Source of the DNA: Bacillus sp. T33-2
GTDB taxonomy: Bacteria; Bacillota; Bacilli; Bacillales; Cytobacillaceae
Assembly: GCF_002860205.1 (NCBI RefSeq)
Contig: NZ_PGVB01000003.1
Location: 1 to 64,000, forward strand
Direction: 5' to 3'
Length of the DNA: 64,000 nt
The translations under genes and the position numbers were made by a program. This document shows, piece by piece, positions 50,671 to 60,366 of the stretch; within the stretch, counting starts at the first letter, position 1; each line of letters begins with the position of its first letter. The notes beneath the pieces were generated by a model. That model was not told where the DNA came from. It did no database searches and was given only the letters and a program-made list of their open reading frames with translations.

Positions 50671-52050
50671 ATGAGCAAAACAATACCAGTAAAGAAGAAT
50701 GATTACATAGATGTGGTGTTTGAAGATTTAACCCATGATGGAGCGGGTGTGGCCAAAGTCGATGGATATCCCATTTTTGTGCCCGGGGGGCTCCCAGAAG
50801 AAAAAGCTAAAATAAAAGTCGTCAAGGTAAATAATGGATACGGGTTCGGCCGGTTGATTGAAATCCTGGAAAGAAGCCATTTCCGTGTTGATGTGGAGCC
50901 GGGTGATACCCACAAATATGGGGGCACCCAGCTTCATCACATCAGTTATGAGGGCCAGTTGAAGTTTAAAGAAAATCAAGTACGGCAAGTGCTCTCCAGG
51001 ATTGGAAAGCTTGAGGACGTCAAGATCCATCCGGTTTTAGGCATGGAACACCCATGGCATTATAGGAACAAGGCACAGGTACCTGTAGGTGACAAGGACG
51101 GCAAGCTCATTGCCGGTTTCTTCAAACCGCGCAGCCACGAAATCGTCGATACGAACGAAAGCCTGATCCAGCTTCCCGAAATAAATGAAGCCGTGCAGGC
51201 AGTGAAGGAGATTTGTAGCGAGCTCGGCATACCGGCTTATCATGAAGAAACCCACAAAGGTGTGCTTCGCCACATCATGGCACGTTATGGAAAACAAACA
51301 GGGGAGCTCATGGTCGTCATTGTCACCAGAACCGCCGACATTCCCCATAAAAACAAATTGGTGGAGGAAATCGCCGCCCGCCTGCCAAAAGTGAAATCAA
51401 TTGTGCATAACGTAAATTCGAAACGGACGAACGTCATTTTAGGAGATAAAACAAAGGTGCTTTGGGGGAATGAAGTCATCTATGATTACATTGGTAATGT
51501 GAGGTTTGCAATCTCAGCCATGTCGTTTTACCAGGTAAACTCCGACCAGACGAAAGTACTTTATGATAAAGTACTCGAATACGCAGGATTGACAGGAGAA
51601 GAAACAGTCATTGACGCCTACTGCGGCATCGGGACGATTTCCCTGTTCCTCGCCCAGAAAGCAAAAAAAGTGTACGGCGTTGAAATCGTCCCTGAAGCAA
51701 TCGAGGACGCTAAACGGAATGCTGAACTAAATGGAATCGCCAATGCCGAATTTGCAGCTGGTGCGGCGGAAGCAGTTATCCCGAAATGGTATAAAGACGG
51801 CATTAAAGCCGGCGTCCTCGTCGTAGATCCTCCGCGGAAGGGCTGTGACGAAGCACTGTTGCAGACGATTATCGAGATGAAACCGAAGAAGGTTGTTTAT
51901 GTCTCATGCAATCCTGCAACACTAGCCAGGGACTTGCGGATCCTTGAAGACGGAGGGTACAGAACGGTTGAAGTGCAGCCTGTGGATATGTTTCCGCAAA
52001 CCACGCATGTGGAAGCGGTCAGTAAACTGATTTTGAAAGAAGGCAACTAA
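50671..52050 (+). CDS. rlmCD: 23S rRNA (uracil-5-)-methyltransferase RlmCD
   Basis: TrmA/RumA-family enzyme of 459 residues, the same length as B. subtilis YefA, which methylates both U747 and U1939 of 23S rRNA. An N-terminal TRAM domain (about 5-60) precedes the methyltransferase domain. The SAM site is [16 protein letters not shown], and the catalytic Cys is in [13 protein letters not shown]. The start at 50671 follows AAAGGACGG. The stop codon is inside the 5' arm of its terminator. It marks the end of the conserved chromosomal block. Confidence 0.93.
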   Translation: MSKTIPVKKNDYIDVVFEDLTHDGAGVAKVDGYPIFVPGGLPEEKAKIKVVKVNNGYGFGRLIEILERSHFRVDVEPGDTHKYGGTQLHHISYEGQLKFKENQVRQVLSRIGKLEDVKIHPVLGMEHPWHYRNKAQVPVGDKDGKLIAGFFKPRSHEIVDTNESLIQLPEINEAVQAVKEICSELGIPAYHEETHKGVLRHIMARYGKQTGELMVVIVTRTADIPHKNKLVEEIAARLPKVKSIVHNVNSKRTNVILGDKTKVLWGNEVIYDYIGNVRFAISAMSFYQVNSDQTKVLYDKVLEYAGLTGEETVIDAYCGIGTISLFLAQKAKKVYGVEIVPEAIEDAKRNAELNGIANAEFAAGAAEAVIPKWYKDGIKAGVLVVDPPRKGCDEALLQTIIEMKPKKVVYVSCNPATLARDLRILEDGGYRTVEVQPVDMFPQTTHVEAVSKLILKEGN

Positions 52051-52080
52051 TCCTTTTGGGGAGTTGCCTGTTTTCTTTTA
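52041..52080 (+). terminator. rlmCD terminator
   Basis: AGGCAACT 52041-52048 pairs with AGTTGCCT 52062-52069, followed by GTTTTCTTTTA. The 5' arm contains part of the stop codon. Confidence 0.85.
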
Positions 52081-52320
52081 TCCGATTTTACGAAAAAGTA
52101 TTGGATTAATCGAATGTCCTTGTGGCTTTGTTGGCACTGTATTAGGGTGCTAGGCATCAATAGTACAAGCTGCAATAAGGGAGTATATAGGATTATAAAA
52201 ATAAAAGCGTGGAATTTCTAACTGCATGTGCGTATTATTATCATGAACAAGATGCAAGATTGAAATATAATCCTTTTTCTTAGAAAGGACAGGCACTCAT
52301 TTTAAGATAGGAGGTATATT
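52081..52320. other. AT-rich intergenic start of the accessory region
   Basis: No gene or known motif recognised. Base composition falls to strongly AT-rich from here. Confidence 0.4.
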
Positions 52321-52818
52321 GTGGATAATAATGATATATTAATTCGACTAAGATATGCAATGGAAATAAAAAATAAAGAAATGGCAGAGATATTTAAACT
52401 TGGCGGCGTGGATGTAACCGTGCCAGAAGTAATAAACATTCTCACAAAATCAGACGAGTATGATGTAGAAAGTAGCGAACAAATAAAATGTAATAACAGT
52501 ATGTTGGATTCATTTTTAAATGGTTTTATTATTTTTAAAAGAGGAAAACAAGAGCCTAAACCAGGACAGCCTGATACGCCAGAACCGTCCACTAATAAAA
52601 GTGCAAATGTTAATAATCTCCTGTTAAAGAAAGTGAAAATAGCATTAGCATTAACTACTGAGGATATGCTGGATATATTCGAACTAGCAGGAATCACGGT
52701 TTCAAAAGGAGAACTTGGCGCTTTACTAAGAAAAGAGGGGCATAAGAATTATAAAGAGTGCGGAGATAAATACGCCAGGAATTTCTTAAAAGGGTTGGCT
52801 GTCAAATACAGGGGATAA
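52321..52818 (+). CDS. DUF1456 (YehS-like) family protein
   Basis: A 165-residue protein made of two copies of the DUF1456 domain: residues 1-60 (NDILIRLRYAMEIKNKEMAE) and 97-160 (LLLKKVKIALALTTEDMLDI), joined by a Pro-rich linker. The family is soluble and of unknown function. The start is GTG at 52321 with GGAGG six bases upstream. Codon use and composition are AT-rich, like the rest of this region and unlike the purine block. Confidence 0.88.
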   Translation: MDNNDILIRLRYAMEIKNKEMAEIFKLGGVDVTVPEVINILTKSDEYDVESSEQIKCNNSMLDSFLNGFIIFKRGKQEPKPGQPDTPEPSTNKSANVNNLLLKKVKIALALTTEDMLDIFELAGITVSKGELGALLRKEGHKNYKECGDKYARNFLKGLAVKYRG

Positions 52819-52846
52819 TGCATTAAAGAAGCTCACAGGTGATCAC

Positions 52847-53402
52847 ATGATACATACCTACTTCGGTGAAACAATACGCTTTGAAATCAAGTACAAAAAT
52901 CGAACATCTATAGGAATTACGGTAGATAGTTTTAGAAATATTGAGATTCAGGCTCCAAAAGAGACACCTGATGATAGAGTGGTTCAGATAATAGAGGTAA
53001 ATTGGGATCTTATTCAGCAAAAATTAAAAGAAATGAAAGATAGACTGCTTGGGCCACAGGAAAAGGTTTATGAGTATAGTGACAGTTTTCTTTATTTAGG
53101 AAACACCTATCCAATACAGATCTTACAAGATATCAATATAACGCAAGAACATGTAGTGTTTAAAGATCTCGGATAGCAAAACCACCTGGGGGACCTGTGA
53201 TTCAAAACTGCAGTTAACATTTAATTGGAGACTGGCAACGGCACCACGGGAGGTAATCGACTATGTAGTTGTTCACGAAATATGTCATATGGTTCATCTG
53301 AACCACGACCGATCCTTCTGGCGCCTTGTAGGAAAAATAATGCCTGATTATAAGGAAAAGGAAAACTGGTTAACTTTATCAAGTTGGAAAATGACTGTTT
53401 AG
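52847..53402 (+). pseudogene. YgjP/DUF45 metallopeptidase with internal deletion and frameshift
   Basis: The first part (52847-53176) encodes the N-terminal beta domain of a YgjP-type (DUF45, M48-like) metallopeptidase and stops at VFKDLG. A second frame, from about 53180, reads WGTCDSKLQLTFNWRLATAP and then the zinc motif VVHEICHMVHLNHDRSFW, ending at a TAG at 53400-53402. Intact family members have about 50-60 further residues between these parts, so an internal deletion with a frame change has occurred. The active-site HExxH (HEICH) is intact. Confidence 0.82.
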
Positions 53403-53524
53403 CAATCCCATTATGCAAATTTAACAAAAAAATAGATTGAAAATGGTACCTTCCCTTTACACAAAAGTATTTTTGAGAGGCACCTTTTTTATCAGAACAG
53501 TTAATCATTGCCGGAAGGAATAAC

Positions 53525-53574
53525 TCACCAGCACCCTTTGTGTTTCCACATACACTCTGGACATTGTGAAGTGG
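53525..53574 (+). repeat. Dispersed 50-bp repeat, copy 1
   Basis: The segment starts TCACCAGCACCC and contains TACACTCTGGACAT. A related copy occurs at 57577-57626. The surrounding sequence 53403-53716 has no gene; decayed fragments of other short repeats may be present. Confidence 0.65.
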
Positions 53575-53716
53575 TAGCGAAAATCGTATTGCAAATAGTC
53601 AAAGAGAAGTGCCTGTACTCCTAAATGTTGAACAACTTTCAACAAATCATGGGAGTGGTAGGGTACTTTTTTGTTTGCCTCTGGAAAAAATTTGTAGTTT
53701 AAAATAGGTAATTTAT

Positions 53717-53744
53717 TAAAAATTCAAACGAAAATATCCGATAT
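53717..53744 (+). promoter_or_regulatory. Sigma-D-like promoter upstream of chemoreceptor 1
   Basis: TAAA at 53717-53720, a 16-bp spacer and TCCGATAT at 53737-53744, one mismatch from the sigma-D consensus TAAA-N15-GCCGATAT. Sigma-D drives motility and chemotaxis genes in Bacillus, which fits the methyl-accepting chemotaxis gene downstream. The predicted start, near 53752, leaves a leader of about 315 nt. Confidence 0.72.
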
Positions 53745-53751
53745 AATCTTT

Positions 53752-53870
53752 ACGGGGTTGGGTCTTAATTCTTAGGGTCTAACGTCTATGATTGCCGGGT
53801 TATCGAAAAGCCCTTGCAATAAACAACATAGTTAGCGCGACCCGGCAAGGGCCCTTATTTTCTCGAAAGG
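53752..53870 (+). ncRNA. Structured leader RNA of chemoreceptor 1 (unknown class)
   Basis: Stem A: TTGCCGGGT 53792-53800 with ACCCGGCAA 53840-53848. Stem B: GCCCTTGC 53810-53817 with GCAAGGGC 53845-53852. They share 53845-53848 and so exclude each other. A third stem, CTAAC..TATG (53779-53790) with CATAGTTAG (53827-53835), crosses stem A, so a pseudoknot is possible. This layout resembles a regulatory RNA, but no known class is matched. From here to 54068 there is no gene. Confidence 0.5.
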
Positions 53871-54068
53871 ATAAGCTTTATTACTAACAAAAACATTAGA
53901 AGAACGAGATGATGTGGACTTTAACAACTTTATAAACCGAATTAGGCGGCACTAAATGTTATTATTTGTCACAAAAAAAGAACCAGTGTTATTAGTCGCA
54001 AAAATCTATGAAGTAAATATTTATGAGGATGCTTATAGCCATAGAGCAAAATTTAAAGGAGTTTATTT

Positions 54069-56111
54069 ATGAGCCATTCAAGGAAACAGATAAAGAACAT
54101 TATAAATTTTAACTTTGGTACTAAAATAGCCGTGATAACGATTGTAATTATTATCGCAACAGTTTTCAGTTTATCTGCTTTCAGTTATAAAGCTCAAGAG
54201 TCGGTGATACATAACCAAATGACATTGGAAGTAAACGAAAATGTGGCCAAACTAGTATCTGATTATGATTCTTACCATCAAACCGTCGAAATTTTAAAAG
54301 AAAGCTTGAAAAACAATAATTTGAAATTGGCCCAATCTGTCAGGGAAATCCTTAAAGGCCGCGATAGCTATTCTACAGGGGAGCTTTCTGCTTTAGCGAA
54401 ACAAATTGGTGTTTCGGAAGTGAATGTTATGAATGATAAAGGAATTATGCAATTTAGCAGTAATCCTGATCTTATCGGTTATCAATATGATTCATCCGAC
54501 CAATCCAAACCCTTTATAGAGGCAATAAAAAACAAAGGTTTTGAACTTGCGCAAGAACCTTCTGTTCGTGGTGCGGATAAAAAAATGTTCATGTATATTG
54601 GTGTTGCACGTCAGGATAAACCGGGAATGTTTCAAATCGGCATGGAACCTCTGGAATTCCAGAAAGTTGTTGATTCCGTAAATCTACAGGATACAGTAAA
54701 AAAATATTCTTTTCAAAAGACAGGGTTAACTTTTATTGCCAACCCCCAAGGAGTTATAATCGCTCATCCACAAAAGGATTATATCGGAAAAAATCTAGAC
54801 AATCTATCTTTTGGGGGGCTCATTGCTTCAGATGGTAAGGGAGATTTTCAGTATGAAGACGAGGGGAAAATAAAATATTTGGCCTTCGATCGCACTTCTG
54901 ATGGAACTCTTATTGCGGCTGCGGTGGAAACCGATGATTACTTGGCCTCTTTAGATAAGTTAATGTTTAACCTGATTCTTACTGGATGTATTATTCTTCT
55001 GATTTCAATGTTCTTTATTTTGTATTATTCACGGAGGAACATTACAAAACCGATAACAGAAATTCAAAGTGCCATGAAAGAAATCGCAGAGGGCAATTTA
55101 AGACAGGAATTTCAGTCGAATCGAAAAGATGAAATTGGCAAGATGTTCAATTACTTGAATGAAATGACTAATAGTCTTCGTGAATTAATTAGCAAGATTG
55201 CGGATAACTCAGATCAAGTCGCAGCTTCAGCAGAAGAATTATCTGCAAGTGCTGAACAGACAGGAAAAGCAACAGAACAAATTGCCACTACAATTCAGGA
55301 AGTTGCTGCTGGTTCTGATAAACAAATACAAGGGGTAGAAGAAGGTTCTAAAATCATCAGTCAACTGGCCGTTGGTGTTCAACAAATTGCTGATAATGGC
55401 CATAGCATTAATCTTGCTGTAGCTGATACTCTGGAAAAGGCGACAGGCGGAGAAAAGAGTATTCAATTGGCAATCAAACAAATGAATACAATTAGTGATA
55501 CGGTTAATAATCTTTCACAAACAGTCAAAGTATTAGGAGAACGTTCAAATGAGATCAGCAAAATTGTACAGGTAATTACAGATATTTCTTCCCAAACGAA
55601 CCTTCTTGCTTTAAATGCTGCTATTGAAGCTGCCAGAGCAGGAGAACACGGTAAAGGATTTGCAGTTGTTGCTGATGAGGTGCGTAAATTAGCAGAACAG
55701 TCCTCAAGCTCAGCCCAGCAGATTGCTCAACTGATCATAGCAATTCAGGAAGAAACGAACAAGACGACCCAATCTATGGAATATGCTACGAAAGAAGTGA
55801 ATGAAGGGATAGGAATTGTAAACATAGCTGGAGAATCATTTGAACAAATTCAGCATTCTGTAAACGAAGTAGTCGCTAAAATTGAGCAGGTACAATCTGT
55901 TATTGAACAAATTTCAGAGTCGACAGAGCAGGTTGTTGAATCGATTAATATTATTGCAGAAGTAGCAGAAATTTCTGCTGCTGGCACGCAAAATGTATCA
56001 GCAGCCACGGAAGAACAATTAGCTTCTATGGAGGAGATTTCTGCTTCTGCAGCTTCATTAACAGATATGGCTGAAGAATTACAAAAAACCATAGGGAAAT
56101 TTCAAGTTTAA
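54069..56111 (+). CDS. Methyl-accepting chemotaxis protein (receptor 1)
   Basis: A 680-residue chemoreceptor. One membrane segment lies at about 18-38 and a second at about 297-320, with an extracellular dCache-like sensor between. A HAMP domain follows (about 320-373), then the cytoplasmic coiled coil. The conserved tip [20 protein letters not shown] (about 510-530) contacts CheA/CheW. The ligand is unknown. AAAGGAG lies before the ATG. Transcription is probably from the sigma-D-like promoter at 53717, through the structured leader. No che genes are in the window. Confidence 0.93.
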   Translation: MSHSRKQIKNIINFNFGTKIAVITIVIIIATVFSLSAFSYKAQESVIHNQMTLEVNENVAKLVSDYDSYHQTVEILKESLKNNNLKLAQSVREILKGRDSYSTGELSALAKQIGVSEVNVMNDKGIMQFSSNPDLIGYQYDSSDQSKPFIEAIKNKGFELAQEPSVRGADKKMFMYIGVARQDKPGMFQIGMEPLEFQKVVDSVNLQDTVKKYSFQKTGLTFIANPQGVIIAHPQKDYIGKNLDNLSFGGLIASDGKGDFQYEDEGKIKYLAFDRTSDGTLIAAAVETDDYLASLDKLMFNLILTGCIILLISMFFILYYSRRNITKPITEIQSAMKEIAEGNLRQEFQSNRKDEIGKMFNYLNEMTNSLRELISKIADNSDQVAASAEELSASAEQTGKATEQIATTIQEVAAGSDKQIQGVEEGSKIISQLAVGVQQIADNGHSINLAVADTLEKATGGEKSIQLAIKQMNTISDTVNNLSQTVKVLGERSNEISKIVQVITDISSQTNLLALNAAIEAARAGEHGKGFAVVADEVRKLAEQSSSSAQQIAQLIIAIQEETNKTTQSMEYATKEVNEGIGIVNIAGESFEQIQHSVNEVVAKIEQVQSVIEQISESTEQVVESINIIAEVAEISAAGTQNVSAATEEQLASMEEISASAASLTDMAEELQKTIGKFQV

Positions 56112-56310
56112 AAGAAGAAGTTGTAAATCGGATTTAATTAAAAAAATTGACGTGCCTACCCTCTAATGCTCAACAAGTGTCTATGAATCCGGCATTGAAC
56201 AAGGGGAAGCCAGATAAACTCATCAACATCCCTGGTGTTGCCACATAGATTCCACACGTATTGAGTGTGTCTCGAACATGATTTTAAACTGTGTTAAGAC
56301 AAAAAGATAT

Positions 56311-56345
56311 AGCAGGAACCCGATAAGAGGTTACCTGCTTCTTTT
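56311..56345 (+). terminator. Chemoreceptor 1 terminator
   Basis: AGCAGG-AACC from 56311 pairs with GGTT-ACCTGCT (to 56340), with a one-base bulge and a CTTTT tail. The remainder of 56112-56421 is AT-rich and shows no gene. Confidence 0.7.
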
Positions 56346-56421
56346 AACATGTTGGGGCAGCGATTTGACAGTGCAATGGGTATTTGAAGAAACATAACTA
56401 AAATATACGACCTAAAAACAA

Positions 56422-56450
56422 TTGACAAATTAAATAATAAATCATAGAAT
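56422..56450 (+). promoter_or_regulatory. Promoter of the formate/nitrite-family gene
   Basis: Perfect TTGACA 56422-56427, a 17-bp spacer and TAGAAT 56445-56450. The leader of about 150 nt contains overlapping short hairpins (TAGCT/AGCTA and AGATA/TATCT around 56550-56572) followed by TTTTTT, which could attenuate. No FNR-type palindrome was seen. Confidence 0.75.
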
Positions 56451-56610
56451 TTTTCTTTATCTTAATAGAGAATCTAGCAAAGAGCGTATGCATAGCAAAG
56501 GCCTATTAATTTATTCGATCTGGTTATAAGTCGAAATATAAAAAGTTTTAGCTAGATAAAGAGCTATCTTGTGCTGGTTTTTTATTTATTTACGATATCA
56601 GGGGGTTAAA

Positions 56611-57435
56611 ATGTCTTATCATACACCACAGAAAATTGCGGAATTGTCAATTGAATCAGGTTTTAGAAAAGCAAAAATGTCTATACCAACTATGCTTATC
56701 TTAGGTTTTCTTGCCGGGGCTTTTATTGCAATGGGGTTTCTTCTTTACGTCCGATTAACAGGGAATATGCCTAAAGACTGGGGTTCATTTACTACTTTTT
56801 TAGGTGCTGCGGTCTTTCCAATTGGAATTGTGCTCGTGTTACTTGCAGGCGGTGAGTTATTAACAGGTAACATGATGACTTTACCAATGGCGTGGTTTGC
56901 AAAAAAAATTACTTTCACGGAGATTGTCAGGAACTGGTTCTATATATTAATTAGTAATTTTATTGGTGCTGTCTTTGTTGCTTACTTTTTCGGCCATGTC
57001 GTTGGTTTAACTGAAACTGGGCCATATTTAAATCAAACTGTTACTATTGCACAAGCAAAGCTTAACGATACTTTTATGCAAGCCTTCATTTCCGCAATTG
57101 GCTGCAACTGGCTTGTTGCATTGGCTATATGGATAGCAACTGGAAGCCAGGATTATGCAGGGAAAATTATGGGTGTATGGTTTCCGATCATGGCTTTCAT
57201 AGTCATTGGCTTTCAACACGTTGTTGCGAATATGTTTATCATACCGGCTGCGATCTTTGCAGGGGAAGTCACTTGGATGGAATACACGCCCAACTTTGTT
57301 GCCGTACTTCTGGGAAACATAGTTGGCGGTTCAATTTTTGTTGGACTTGCATACTTTACGGTCTATAATTCCCATTTACATAGACATGTGGTAGCTAAGC
57401 AAAAACATCCTGAAAAACGGATAATTAATCTTTAA
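56611..57435 (+). CDS. Formate/nitrite transporter (FNT) family channel
   Basis: A 274-residue protein with six hydrophobic segments, of the pentameric FNT family that moves formate, nitrite or hydrosulfide. Family segments include LAGGELLTGNMMTLPMAW and GFQHVVANMFIIPAAI, which holds the conserved pore histidine. Which anion is carried cannot be decided. The start at 56611 has GGGGG six bases upstream; an ATG at 56569 precedes that site and is rejected. The gene sits alone between two chemoreceptors. Confidence 0.93.
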   Translation: MSYHTPQKIAELSIESGFRKAKMSIPTMLILGFLAGAFIAMGFLLYVRLTGNMPKDWGSFTTFLGAAVFPIGIVLVLLAGGELLTGNMMTLPMAWFAKKITFTEIVRNWFYILISNFIGAVFVAYFFGHVVGLTETGPYLNQTVTIAQAKLNDTFMQAFISAIGCNWLVALAIWIATGSQDYAGKIMGVWFPIMAFIVIGFQHVVANMFIIPAAIFAGEVTWMEYTPNFVAVLLGNIVGGSIFVGLAYFTVYNSHLHRHVVAKQKHPEKRIINL

Positions 57436-57576
57436 TAACTACCCCTTTGTACTGCAATTTATATAAAAATATTATTAATTACACAACTAACATCCAATTA
57501 ACTCGCAATCCCTCTTGTTGCCATGTTGAGTGTGCCTCCCATTTATGATAAAAGAAGGTAACTGACCGTAAATTCT

Positions 57577-57626
57577 TCACCAGCACCCCTCTGCGTTGAC
57601 CAATACACTCTGGACATGTGGAAGCT
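57577..57626 (+). repeat. Dispersed 50-bp repeat, copy 2
   Basis: TCACCAGCACCC then TACACTCTGGACAT and GTGGAAGCTG, clearly related to the copy at 53525. The stretch 57436-57951 has no credible gene. Confidence 0.65.
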
Positions 57627-57718
57627 GTGAGTTGCTTAGTCAAGCGGTGATATATTACCGTTTCTTATAATTACCTTGAATACTGTTTATTGCAGAAAGA
57701 AGTAAAACTGAGTATAAG

Positions 57719-57747
57719 TGTGCAGAGGTCTCTCTGCGCATTTTTTT
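57719..57747 (+). terminator. Orphan terminator hairpin
   Basis: TGTGCAGAG 57719-57727 pairs with CTCTGCGCA 57732-57740 (one G-T pair), GTCT loop and seven Ts. There is no gene for about 280 bp upstream, so it may end a small RNA or be the tail of a longer transcript. Confidence 0.75.
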
Positions 57748-57951
57748 ATACCCATGATTAGCCCGGAGATCGATAAATACCAGAAACTTTTTATTACTAA
57801 TTTCCACCAATTCCGCACTGTGATTGAAAAAAATATTCAACGGAGAGAATATCATATAGTAATATTGATTCAGGCAAAGTATAATATTAAAACAAACCAG
57901 TAGGTAAAAATACTTAAGCACCAGGGGGAGTTTGCGGGTTTTAATGTTTGT

Positions 57952-57980
57952 TTTACTCCATTAAGATTTTTTCTTATACA
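57952..57980 (+). promoter_or_regulatory. Candidate promoter of the c-di-GMP leader
   Basis: TTTACT 57952-57957, a 17-bp spacer and TATACA 57975-57980. Each hexamer has two mismatches, but the position just before the aptamer fits. Confidence 0.5.
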
Positions 57981-57995
57981 AATATTTCATTTTCT

Positions 57996-58085
57996 TACGA
58001 TAATGGCAAACCTGCCAAAAGACAGGGACGCAAAGCCACAGGCCTAAGACAGAAATGTTATGGCGGCTGGGTTACCGAACAAGAT
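57996..58085 (+). ncRNA. c-di-GMP-I (GEMM) riboswitch aptamer
   Basis: The GEMM core is present in order: GGCAAACC at 58005, a short P2 with an A-rich loop, GGGACGCAAAGCC, GGCCTAAG, then GGCTGGGTTACCG. These match the published c-di-GMP-I consensus, including the GGGACGCAAAGCC strand and the closing GGGTTACCG. It lies upstream of an intrinsic terminator and the second chemoreceptor gene, so it should control that gene in response to c-di-GMP. Confidence 0.93.
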
Positions 58086-58104
58086 GGTTTTATTTCCTAT
58101 AAGT

Positions 58105-58132
58105 AAATCCACCTTTTTTTGGTGGATTTTTT
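58105..58132 (+). terminator. Riboswitch terminator ahead of chemoreceptor 2
   Basis: Perfect 9-bp stem AAATCCACC 58105-58113 with GGTGGATTT 58121-58129 and a T-rich tail, 20 nt after the aptamer. Confidence 0.9.
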
Positions 58133-58142
58133 TATATCCATC

Positions 58143-58200
58143 GAAGCGTGGGGACGGTTCTCCTGCTTGCTTGGAAGCAAAAGAACCGTCCCTATGCTTC
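58143..58200 (+). repeat. REP-like palindrome
   Basis: Outer GAAGC/GCTTC (58143-58147 with 58196-58200), main arm GGGACGGTTCT 58151-58161 with AGAACCGTCCC 58182-58192 (11 bp perfect), and inner GCTT/AAGC. Similar GGGACGGTTCT palindromes are, from memory, widespread in Bacilli and Clostridia and resemble REP elements linked to RAYT transposases; no such transposase is in this window. It lies between the riboswitch terminator and the receptor ribosome site. Confidence 0.7.
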
Positions 58201-58237
58201 AAAAAATTTTATAACATCTGGAGAGTGACATAAGGTA

Positions 58238-60214
58238 ATGAGGTTGGTTGTTAAAAACACGATAGTGATCAGTTTATTGATTACAATATCCATGATAAGC
58301 ATTTCTGCATTTGGATATATGAAAGCAAAGGATTTTCTATATGAAAGATTTCAGGAACAAGCATACAGTGAACTTGAATCGGTGAAAGCGAATATAGATA
58401 TATGGATCAAAGGTAAACAGGAAACAATGGAATACATAGCTGAAGCGGATGAATTAAAAACAAGTGACGTCAATAAGGCAGACGCTTTAGGTGCACGGAT
58501 CGCCAAAAGGATGGATAATCCGGATGCATTCGCCTTTATGAGTGCGGAAGGTTTCTTATATTTGGGGGGAAATAAAATACCGGTCACTGACTTTGAACAC
58601 TATAAAGGTGGCATGGACAAACTTACAAAAACATACAATCCAGTTCCTTCGGCAACCCCAAGTTTGAATGGGGCACCGATCGTATTATCTTCATCACCAG
58701 TTTATGGTGCAATTGGAGAGGTTGTTGGAGTTGCATCAGGAGGCAATCAAATCGAAAGCCTGATGAATATTATCTCTAATGTAAAAATTGGGGATAGTGG
58801 ATACGTCACGGTCTTTACCGGCGATGGAACCATTGTGGCAGGTCAAAAGAAAGAGGATGTCCTTAAAAAGAAAATTGCAGATTATGAAAATAGTGACCTG
58901 GACAAATTGGTAGCACAAAGCATGAATGGCAAGACGGGCGCGATCGAAACAAACTTTAACGGGGAAGATAATCTGATTTTTTATGGCAAAGCGAAAGAAA
59001 TGGATTGGGGCATCATGATCTCCGTGCCTGTGAAGGAAGCATTTGCCGATGCAAAGTCATTGTTGAATTACTTTGTGATTATTACATTTGTCTTTATCCT
59101 GTTAAGTGCAGTCATCAGTTATATTATTAATTTACGCTCCTTAAAACCAATAAATGAAGTTAATGAAAAACTAGCTGAATTGGCAAATAACGAAGGCGAT
59201 TTGACTCAAAGATTAAGAATTAAGAGCAAAGATGAAGTCGGGAATCTGGCAAAAAACTCTAATTCTTTGCTGGATAGCTTGCAGGATTTAATTGGCGGCA
59301 TTCTCCAAAAAGGAGAAGTTGTTGCAGAAAACACTTCTGTCCTGTCGGAGCATGCTGAAGAAATGGTGCAATTATCGGGTGTCGTTACAAAGAACGTCCA
59401 AGTTGCAGCAGAAATATCTACAGAACAAGAAATAGGAAACAAAAAGAATTTGCAATCAATTAACGGGATAACGCAAAGTGTATCAGGGATAAAAGATTAT
59501 TCTTTATTGGTTTCCGAGAAAACAAAGAAATCTTACAAGGAAGTTGAGAAAGCGAATGAGGATGTTATAGCATTGTTGAATCAAATGTCTGTTATACAGG
59601 ACTCGGTTCGCAATTCTTCCGACATTGTAAGGAAATTGGGTAATCGCTCTGTCGAAATTGGAAATATCGTTGAATTGATCACCAGAATCTCACAACAAAC
59701 AAATCTGCTTGCGTTAAATGCTTCCATTGAGGCAGCCAGGGCTGGCGAACATGGAAAAGGATTTGCTGTCGTTGCTGAGGAAGTTAGAAAGCTGGCGGAG
59801 GAATCTGCGCAATCAGCTAAGCAAATTTCCGAGCTTGTAAATGAGATACAAACAGACACGTCCAATGCGGTTGTGGAGATTGAAGCTGGAACAGGCCAAT
59901 TCGGGACTGGTATGGAAAAGTTGAAAGATGTAAATGGAAGTCTGCAGGATGTATACCACTCATCTAAAGAGTCTTCAAATGAAGTGGACAAGATATTTAT
60001 AGAAATCGAAAAACTGCTTTCAAAAGTAGAAGATGTGGAACGGGTGATAAATGATAATTCGCAGAAATCTATGGACTCTACTAAATACATCCGTGAAGTT
60101 GCCGCTTCTTCAGAAGAACAGCTATACTCTATTCAAGATATTAAAACATCAATTGAAAAAACCGCCCAATTCGCCGAAGAATTAAGTGTTTTATTGAACC
60201 GGTTCAAAATATAG
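58238..60214 (+). CDS. Methyl-accepting chemotaxis protein (receptor 2)
   Basis: A 658-residue chemoreceptor. Membrane segments lie at about 8-27 and 274-297, with a dCache-like extracellular sensor between ([15 protein letters not shown] is a typical part). HAMP and the signalling coiled coil follow, with the tip [20 protein letters not shown] at about 487-506. GGAGAG is upstream of the ATG. Control by c-di-GMP through the upstream riboswitch is predicted, tying receptor level to the motile-sessile switch. It is a different subtype from receptor 1. Confidence 0.93.
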   Translation: MRLVVKNTIVISLLITISMISISAFGYMKAKDFLYERFQEQAYSELESVKANIDIWIKGKQETMEYIAEADELKTSDVNKADALGARIAKRMDNPDAFAFMSAEGFLYLGGNKIPVTDFEHYKGGMDKLTKTYNPVPSATPSLNGAPIVLSSSPVYGAIGEVVGVASGGNQIESLMNIISNVKIGDSGYVTVFTGDGTIVAGQKKEDVLKKKIADYENSDLDKLVAQSMNGKTGAIETNFNGEDNLIFYGKAKEMDWGIMISVPVKEAFADAKSLLNYFVIITFVFILLSAVISYIINLRSLKPINEVNEKLAELANNEGDLTQRLRIKSKDEVGNLAKNSNSLLDSLQDLIGGILQKGEVVAENTSVLSEHAEEMVQLSGVVTKNVQVAAEISTEQEIGNKKNLQSINGITQSVSGIKDYSLLVSEKTKKSYKEVEKANEDVIALLNQMSVIQDSVRNSSDIVRKLGNRSVEIGNIVELITRISQQTNLLALNASIEAARAGEHGKGFAVVAEEVRKLAEESAQSAKQISELVNEIQTDTSNAVVEIEAGTGQFGTGMEKLKDVNGSLQDVYHSSKESSNEVDKIFIEIEKLLSKVEDVERVINDNSQKSMDSTKYIREVAASSEEQLYSIQDIKTSIEKTAQFAEELSVLLNRFKI

Positions 60215-60274
60215 AAAAAGGGGCCTGACCCCCAGTGAGTTAGTGAATTAACGTACTGGGGGGCGGGGCTTTTT
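60215..60274 (+). terminator. Palindromic terminator after chemoreceptor 2
   Basis: AAAAAG 60215-60220 pairs with CTTTTT 60269-60274, and CCCCCAGT 60229-60236 pairs with ACTGGGGG 60255-60262, with an internal loop between the stems and an 18-nt apical loop. The compound GC-rich palindrome resembles repetitive terminator-like elements of Bacilli. Confidence 0.65.
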
Positions 60275-60366
60275 GGACTAATAAGAGAATTTAAAATTTT
60301 CAGATTTGTTTTCAAATGCCTTAACAGAATGATGTAGCTTTTGTTTATAAAAAACCATTACTAATA

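Noticed and set aside
57655-57921. Short reading frames on both strands between the FNT gene and receptor 2
   Set aside because: They overlap each other and the orphan terminator, have poor ribosome sites and low-complexity sequence.
57977-58003. Sigma-D-like promoter TACA-N15-TACGATAA before receptor 2
   Set aside because: Its start would fall inside the c-di-GMP aptamer, destroying it. The promoter candidate at 57952-57980 fits better.
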